A stretch of 64,000 nucleotides of DNA. It comes from Lonicera japonica (Eukaryota; Streptophyta; Magnoliopsida; Dipsacales; Caprifoliaceae). Each line of letters begins with the position of its first letter. The first letter of the stretch is position 1. Shown here in pieces: positions 56,679 through 64,000 of this stretch. Below the pieces are notes generated by a model, which saw nothing but the letters and a program-made list of their open reading frames with translations, was not told where the DNA came from and did not search any database. The translations under genes were made by a program, and so were the position numbers. The stretch is from assembly GCA_021464415.1 (NCBI GenBank), contig JAKCWG010000742.1, positions 186,001 through 250,000 of the forward strand, read 5' to 3'.

Positions 56679-58804
56679 ATATATCGAGTTCGAATTTGAC
56701 AAAACCCTAAACTCGATTATTACTTCCGTACGAATAAAGCTTCTCATCACTTTGAATAGAGATATTACTGTCCAAAATAAAAAGATATAGAGACTTTCAA
56801 AATGCCAAGTCATAATAGTGTTTGAATCGATAATTGATTTGTGGACTACTCAACGTAATTAGCACGGTCATAATTAAAGGAATATAATTAGCAGTTAATT
56901 TCAAATAAATATACAATATTGAGTGTAGTTGTAAATAAAGATAAGAATATGAAGTAGATAAATTTGCGCATTTTTTATGCTATATATATATATATATTTT
57001 CTTCGGTGAAAGTGAGGTGCTAGGCCGCACATAATACTACACGATTTCAGCTCTATGAATATTTCTTTGATTTAACTTCTGTACAAATGAATGAGAGATG
57101 AGTGCATAACCATCCCATGTGTGTTTTAGTTATTGCCGGTCTAAGTATGTACCGAACTCATAAAGTTGGTCTAATGAATTTATTGTTTTAAAAAATATTA
57201 AATTTTAGAAAACTACAAAAACAAACTAAAGTTAGAAAAAGAAATAATTTAGTAAAGTACTCATACGAAGTGAAAAAATTATTGGAATATTTAAAAATAG
57301 GTTTGTTTGAAAAAAAAATTATATGAAGAAATCAAGGAATAACATTTTTGTTAATTAAGGGTCAAACTTAAGGGTTTAAGTTTGACCAAACGCTGAAAGA
57401 AGTGCAAAGTTAATTTTGCAGTAGATTTTTAAATTATATTTTTATAGAATCATGCAAAATTAAGTTAGCACTACATTTCTCGTACCATATTGTTGTAAAT
57501 AAGTGTTTAATTGACACTACTTTATAATAATTTCAACAAATTATATATTTAAAACTCAATTGTTAATAAAATATATATGATTATTTTTTCGGGGTATACA
57601 AAATTAAGTTTGCACTCTTTTTCTAAAACATCGCTATATAATTGGGTTTGTTTGACACTGTTTTAGAGTTTTGTGAGTTAAACATAAAAATATATATGTT
57701 AATCAATATAAACACATCATGCAAAACAAATTTGTATTAAACCTTTTGGATTGCAAAGTTAATTAGTTTGCACAAAACAAAATTTTGTGAAAAGTAAAAC
57801 ACAATTAATAAATAAGCCCTTATTTTAGAAAAAGAATAAAAACTAGGCCTTTATTTTCAAAAAATATTATTCACTAGATTTTTTTGTGAAAAGTATCGTC
57901 GCACAAGACTTTTTGCCCCATTTTTAGTTAAATTATATATACATTATGTTGACGAGAGTTGTATTTGCTTTAAAATTAAGTTATACTCGTAATTTTAGGG
58001 GTATTAAGGCCAATCCCAAAATTGACTGAATGGACTGAACCGATCCGTAAAACTCCGAACAGAAAAAAAAAAACTGAAACTGAAACCGAAAAGTTTGGTT
58101 CAGGTTTGGAGCAAGCTAGTCCAAAACTGATCTAAACTGAATTATATATAAGAAACAAATGTTAATATATATTTTAAGGGCACATCTTAATTATACTATA
58201 ATATAAAAAAAGATGGGATTTTTTAAGATTGTGTTTCTTATTAATTGCATATTGTGATTATCTTAAAAAAAATCATTAACGTGTGTCCTTATTATTGAAT
58301 TAACTACACAATATTAAGATGGTAAGATACATTTTTCATTTTATTTAATATTTTTTATTCTTGTAAATGTACAAATAAAATAATATCTAAATAGAAAACA
58401 CGGTATTTATATATTTGCTCATTATTTCTAAAAAATCATGACTTTAATTTGAATATGAACCATTCCTACATAATTATTAGTATTTACATTGTTATGTTAA
58501 ATTGATTTAGAAAAAAAAAATATAAAAAACGAATCGAAATTGAATCGAAAAGTTTGGTTTGAGTTTGGGTTTCAAAGATTTAGAAACCGAATTGAACCGA
58601 ACCAAAACCAAAATTTTACATTTGATTTGGGTTTGGGGGCGCCTTAATTTATATTCCGACCGAAACCGAAAATACCCCTATATAATTTGCTTGAAAAATA
58701 TACTGCATAAGCTTAATAATAATAATAATAAAAGACTTGATGGTGTAATTTGAATAATTATCTAAACTTTAAGTTATGTTTGACATACCGGATTAGAGAG
58801 TCGG
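56679..58804. repeat. 2.1-kb segmental tandem duplication, copy A (full)
   Basis: Starts ATATATCGAGTTCGAATTTG at 56,679, repeated at 58,805. Both ends of copy A are found again in copy B: the first ~395 bp (to CTCTATGAATATTTCTTT) and the last ~235 bp (from TTTCAAAGATTTAGAAAC to CCGGATTAGAGAG). Confidence 0.9.
57998..58678. mobile_element. MITE-like element rich in CCGAAA words
   Basis: The left end is AGGGGTATTAAGGCCAATCC. The right end, reverse-complemented, is AGGGGTATTTTCGGTTTCGG. The interior has many CCGAAAC, GAACCGA and TTTGGTT words and no long ORF. A partial right-end copy sits at 59,200-59,305 in copy B. No target duplication is certain in this AT-rich flank. Confidence 0.45.
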
Positions 58805-59434
58805 ATATATCGAGTTCGAATTTGACAAAACTCTAAACTCGACTATTACTTCCGTACGAATAAAGCTTCTCATCACTTTGAATAGAGATATTACTGTCCA
58901 AAATAAAAAGATATACAGATTTTCAAAATGCCAAGTCATAATAGTGTTTGAATCGATAATTGATTTGTGGACTACTCAACGTAATTAGCACGGTCATAAT
59001 TAAAGGAATATAATTAGCAGTTAATTTCAAATAAATACACAATATTGAGTGTAGCAGTAAATAAAGATAAGAATATGAAGTAGATAAATTTGCGCATTTT
59101 TTATGCTATTTTTTCTTCGGTGCAAGTGTGGTGATAGGCCGCACACAATACTACACGATTTCAGCTCTATGAATATTTCTTTAATTTAATTCTGTTTTCA
59201 AAGATTTAGAAACAGAATTGAACCAAACCGAAACCAAAATTTTACATTTGATTTAGGTTTGGGGCACCTTAATTTATATTCCGACCGAAACCGAAAATAC
59301 CCCTATATAATTTGCTTTAAAAATATACTACATAAGCTTAATAATAATAATAAAAAAAAAAAGACTTGATGGTGTAATTTGAATAATTATCTAAACTTTA
59401 AGGTATGTTTGACGTACCGGATTAGAGAGCCAGA
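58805..59434. repeat. 2.1-kb segmental tandem duplication, copy B (internally deleted)
   Basis: It follows copy A for about 395 bp. At TTTAATTCTGT it then jumps to TTTCAAAGATTTAGAAACAG (copy A equivalent about 58,570) and continues to CCGGATTAGAGAGCCAGATA. About 1.5 kb of copy A, including most of the MITE-like element, is missing. Confidence 0.9.
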
Positions 59435-62400
59435 TATGATTATTTAATCCCATCTAAAAGGGGTAAAACAATTCCACATTTTAGATGGAATTTGTTAATA
59501 TCTCTTTGAGTGGGATAAGAAGGTTAAGTGTGATAAATAATCTGTCTGAATATCTATATCTTAATAAACACCAAATATAAAATATAATAAAATTATTTTA
59601 TTTTATTTATTTTAGTCATCAAACGCAGTTTTAATATTTCATAAATTTAAATTTTACTAATTAAAAGTGTAATATTTATCCACATACTTATCTCCTCTCC
59701 CTAGACGCACATATTTGTTTCATCCATACGATACTCATATTTTACTACTATAAACGTAAATGGCAGGTGTACTATATATTTTACTTGTGCTATGTCTTGT
59801 CAAAAACATTAAATCCTGGCTATGCGTATTCGAAATTAAACAACTATTTCCTGTTTATAATGTTTTTTCATTTTCGAGGATTCCCGCTCTACAGCGACAG
59901 TGGGGATGGGCACGTCTATTTGCGTGACTGAGCAGGTCTTTTCAATTTCGCCCCATTTTCTTAGGCGGACTTTAAGTGAAAAAATATAAAAAACTCTTTT
60001 AGCAAATGTGTTACACCAACTTTTCTTCTTTTTATATAAGCCATAATTTAATAATGTAATATTACATTAATAAAATAAATGATGAACAAGTAATTATATA
60101 AATCAATAAACATAATAAAAGATTTGATATCACATACTATCGTTATTACAAGAATAAAAAAAATGTTAATTAGGATACAAATATTTTCTAAACTAATTTG
60201 TGTGTATTTTAAGTAAATCAACGATCTAAAAAATGCACTCTCCACCCTCCCTCCCTAAATTTTAAATAATTACATTTTTACCCTTTACACGTGTATTTAA
60301 AGTTGTGTAAAAATTAATATGTGAATCCTATGTGTCAAATAATTTTTACATAAAAGTTAAAGTTTTAAAAAAATATGCTTTAATGAAAATTTTATAAAAT
60401 TTTATATAAAATTAAAAAGAACTAATAAAATATATAGAGTAAATTCTTTGTGGGTGGTATGTGAATGTACGTACAAATTTACACTCCTACAAATTTTTCA
60501 TTTTTTGGTCATCATGAGGTGCTCAAAAAAATAATAATAATAGTAATTGTCACGTGGTAGATTTGATATTAGAGAGCATGGAAAAGAATTTTGGTGGCCC
60601 TCGCAACTACCCCACAATATAAACTCATAACCCCCGCCTCCACCCTCCGCCCCACCACACATACACCAAGGAAAAAAACTCATACTCATTTTTGTTGTTA
60701 CTGACTCGGATAATTCGAAAAATAAAAGAAGTCAGTCGTGGGTTACGGCTTGCCACAAATAAATAAATATCCAAACCCACTATACCAATTACATTAATCG
60801 TATCAAAGACTGATTCACTAAAATAAACTGTTTACGTCAAATTCTCTTTGGCTCAAAGTCACTTATTTTAGACAATAACCTAAACTTTGGGCCTAGCCTT
60901 TAAAATATTTAAGCGTAATAATTTAAAAGAGTTTTCTATCAGGCAAGATAAAAGTAAAAATAATCTCCTCCGAGCGTAGGCTACTAGTTTCTTAATATAA
61001 TTTGTATTACTATATTAGAATTTATTACAATATCTAACTCTTGTACTCATTCTCTTGTATAAAGGCTCATACATTCTCAATCTTGATCATATGAAAATCA
61101 CCATTAAAGTTGAACACCCAAAACTCAACGTACTAAAAAAATGAAATGTGAGTAGCTATGGAATATGTATCTTTTAGGCTGAACTACGTTACTTGTCGAC
61201 ATTATTACTTATTTATTTTTATTTTATGCACACACAAGTTCTAATTGTATCCGAGCAATCTAATCAAAGTTGGGCATAGACAAATAGTATGCAAGAGTTA
61301 CCAAATCGAGCAAGAAGTTTTCGAAGCCAATGTTTTATACTTATTTTTTAAGTTCAAAATCTTGTCCAAATGTAATGCACAGTCCAAAATGAACAAATGG
61401 TCGCATAAACTTGAATAAAAAATACCTCAAAACCTGGCTACGCATCCCCGACGTCTGTGTTTCGATTTGACACCCAGTCATCAAATATGGACTCATAGAA
61501 ATTGGCCAATACATGCTGAAACTAGCTAATCAATTTATCTATAATACAAATAAAAAATTTATTATTTATTGATTTGATCGTTAACTTTTACAATTCAAAA
61601 CTCATAATTGTCTTAGAGAAATCTGAAGGTCCACTTTATTCGTAAATTTTTGTTTTATTTATAATTGCTAATTTACTTGCTATTTTGTACCCTCGGGCAT
61701 GGACATACCCTAGTATAATAAGAAGTAAAACTTTTTGAAACTTAAAATACTAGTCTCTCATCAAAGCTTGTATGGTTATTATTGCATCTTAAAAAAATGT
61801 TTTTAAAACATGTTTTTCAGATAATTTTTTGGAAAGAGTGAAAGTAGGTTGAAAAAAAATTTTAATTTTTGTTGGAATTTTTTTTAACAAATTCAAAAAA
61901 CTCATGAAAAAAATTCAAAAAATAGTCACAATGGATCTTATTTTATAAATCTCAATTTCAAATATATATTTTTTTATCTAATTATGATTTTTGAAATTTA
62001 AAGTTATGGTATTTTAAAAATTTTGTGAGAGAGAAAATAAAGTAAAGTTAATTTTGAAAAGTGTGAATTAAAATTGACTTTTTGGTAGAAATTTTATTTA
62101 AAATTTCAACCAAACACCGCCTAGATGATTATAAGACAAATAAAGTTATTTACAAATATCACCCTCCCGTTAAGGTTTTAACGGAACATCCAAAATTGGA
62201 AAAGATAGAAACTTAGTTAAAACTTTATGTATAAGTGCTTTTTGGAACCTCATGTTTAAAAGTGTAATTCGGGGTAAACTTCAAGGGTGTTATAATTAAT
62301 TGCAATCAAAATTAAACATTAGTGGTCAAATTGAGGAAATTTAAACGTCAAGGACTAAAGTAAAACTCTGGATAAAGTTTAAGGGGCCAAAGTGTATTTC

Positions 62401-62742
62401 ATTCTTAATATTGACAGAGATGTTTATGCTTATTTTCTAAAGAAATTTTAGTCACAAACAATGGGTGGCCTAAAAAGGTAGAAAGATGTGGGAAGCCATA
62501 AGAGGCAAAGTATAATATACGAATATATTTGAGTAAAATCAAAGTCATGCAAAAGTCACCCTCACAAAAATGGTATAATCAATTGCCATGCCAAAGAAGA
62601 AAAAGAAAGTTAAAAATCGGCTCAAGTACGTGTATTTAAAGCATGATAAGTTGATATATAATGCAATGAAAAGAAAAAATAATAATAACCAAACGGAGAG
62701 TTTAGTGGAAGAGTGTTTATTTTAATTAGTGACTAAAATACA
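59435..62742. other. Intergenic AT-rich DNA upstream of the second ankyrin gene
   Basis: No gene supported. It contains a possible + strand Helitron-like 3' end (CGGGCATGGACATACCCTAG then T, about 61,696-61,716), a copy of the dispersed block TAGTCACAATGGATCTTATT (61,923), and a CCAAACACCGCC motif at about 62,110. The minus-strand ORF at 60,498-60,689 has no domain. Confidence 0.45.
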
Positions 62743-63330
62743 ATGCTAATGGATCTAATGGATAAAAGCCTTTACAATGCTGCCATTACGGGCAATATCG
62801 AGGTGATAAGGTACTTCAACTACGCACACCAAATTGGAGTACTATCCTTCATCTTGCAACCCAGTTTGGACATACAGAAACCGTGCAAGCGATTCTATCC
62901 TCATATCCATCGCTAATAAATGAAGTCAACTCAAACCGCGATAGCGCGCTGCACCTTGCCGCGAGGGGTGGACACACTGGCGTAGTGAGTGCCCTCATCG
63001 ACTATGCAAAAACGCTTGACCAAGATGTCAAAACTGGAATGAGGGATAAACGGCTGGGTGTCTTATGGTGTAGGAATAAGAACGATGATACGGCCTTACA
63101 TGAGGCCACTCGGTACAATCATATTCAAGTGGTGAGCATGTTACTTGAAGAAGATGATCAGAGCACTGACAAATACAGAAACAAGTCGGGGGAGACTTTA
63201 TTGTACCTGGCTGCTAGTAGAGGATTTCATGATTTGGTGGATGTTATCGTAAAAGCTTGTAGAGATCTGGATTACCGTGGCCCCAACGGTAAAACAGCAT
63301 TACACGGGGCTGCGATTTGCAACAGCAGAG
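62743..63330 (+). pseudogene. Second ACD6-like ankyrin gene, exon 1 (frameshifted; rest outside window)
   Basis: Starts ATG at 62,743, 62,749 or 62,758 in one frame: MLMDLMDKSLYNAAITGN, then IEVIRYF. Within the next ~15 bp the frame shifts by one to TPNWSTILHLATQFGHTETV, then ALHLAARGGHTGVVSALIDY, DDTALHEATRYNHIQVVSML, GETLLYLAASRGFHDLVDVI and DYRGPNGKTALHGAAICNSR. These are four or five ankyrin repeats. Relatives have roughly 15-30 more residues at the frameshift, so it looks like a small deletion. The donor AGCAGAG|GTATGA at 63,331 matches the first gene's donor in position and phase. Later exons, if any, lie beyond 64,000. Apart from this one break the exon is intact. Confidence 0.85.
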
Positions 63331-64000
63331 GTATGAAATTCGATCAAATACTTTTTGTTCAGGCTTCCAACCGACTCTTTTTTTTCTTCTTCCACTTTTA
63401 CTTTTAGCTAGGGTGAGTTTGGCGGATGGGACATAGGAGGGGATGTAATAAATTTTTCTTATTATATGTTTGGTGCTTGACTTAAAGTTATCATACCGTG
63501 CGCGTTTGGTGGTAGGGATGATAGGATAAAGCTATCATATCCCATGTTTCGGACTAGATCGGATAGGATATCATGGAGGATAATTTAGTCTTACTTAGTT
63601 ATGCAATGTCAAACCTCTATCCACCTCCGTTTGAGAGCTCTTAGCAGAGGCTTAATTATGTGGATGGCTTACATGAATCTGACCTGGACTAATGAAGGTT
63701 TTGGTTGTGTATAAGTCTTACACTCCGACCAAATTATCCCAAAAAAACATTAAATTAGACTTTGGGAGAGCTCTCCTGAAATAAGGATTAAAAATGTACT
63801 TCTAAATTAGGCATCTCCGACTTCCGAACCAGACAAATCGACGGGTAGAATAATTAAACTTTCATTCGATGATTAAACTATCAAATAAACAACCTTAGCA
63901 AACAAATGCAATTAGAATAATATTTTAGTACGTAGAAGTAAGCAAAACAACTTTGCTTGTCATCCATCTTTACATGAAACCAAATTCAAATTTACGTATA
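63331..64000 (+). other. Intron 1 of the second ankyrin gene (partial)
   Basis: Starts GTATGAAATT. It contains GGATGGGACATAGGAGGGG and GGATGATAGGATAAAGC words that look like a MITE remnant (63,420-63,600). No exon 2 equivalent (GCAKLLL...) appears before the window ends. Confidence 0.6.

Noticed and set aside
59435..59620. Possible further MITE around the GTTTGACGTACCGGATTAGA word
   Set aside because: No matching inverted end or target duplication could be fixed.
1..64000. tRNA, rRNA, snoRNA or miRNA genes
   Set aside because: I scanned for tRNA B-box-like words and found only the degenerate SINE-like pair at 13.02-13.09 kb; no cloverleaf could be assembled. MicroRNA status of the hairpins cannot be judged without small-RNA data.

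Overview
The window is nuclear DNA of a flowering plant, most likely a eudicot. The evidence is an AT-rich background, intron-bearing ankyrin/PGG (ACD6-like) gene remnants, and plant-type transposons: Ty3/gypsy of two kinds, a MuDR-like element, hAT-, CACTA- and Tourist-like elements, and Helitron-like termini. I find no intact protein-coding gene. Nearly every recognisable coding stretch carries stops, frameshifts or insertions.

Layout. 1-3.94 kb: a decayed Ty3/gypsy element on the + strand, with LTR, primer site, gag, reverse transcriptase and a second LTR-like end; integrase is missing. 3.9-8.5 kb: AT-rich DNA with two MITEs carrying TTA/TAA-type target duplications. 8.54-12.75 kb: a three-exon ACD6-like ankyrin-PGG pseudogene, split eight codons from its start by a 513-bp hAT-type MITE with a perfect 8-bp target duplication. 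13-21 kb: mostly non-coding repeats. 20.96-23.50 kb: a 2.5-kb element with inverted repeats of about 0.75 kb. 24.4-25.3 kb: a broken minus-strand transposon gag-like ORF.

25.43-55.84 kb is the most structured part. A unit of about 7 kb occurs three times in direct tandem orientation. Each unit holds a minus-strand two-exon gene that I do not recognise and a Helitron-like end. The first two also hold a 50-60-bp minisatellite. Long imperfect hairpins lie at the 1/2 and 2/3 junctions, with an ORF of about 90 codons on each arm. The third unit is split by a MuDR-like element (41,315-55,158, 9-bp target duplication). Its transposase gene is in turn split by a Tekay-like chromodomain Ty3/gypsy retrotransposon (43,587-52,685). 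Units 1 and 2 preserve the empty site of the MULE insertion, so the order of events (amplification, MULE, retrotransposon) can be read directly.

56.7-59.4 kb: a 2.1-kb tandem segmental duplication whose second copy has lost its middle. 62.74 kb to the end: exon 1 of a second ACD6-like ankyrin gene in the same orientation as the first, also frameshifted, with its splice donor at 63,331. The two ankyrin genes, about 50 kb apart, look like remnants of a tandem ACD6-like cluster that was expanded by transposons.
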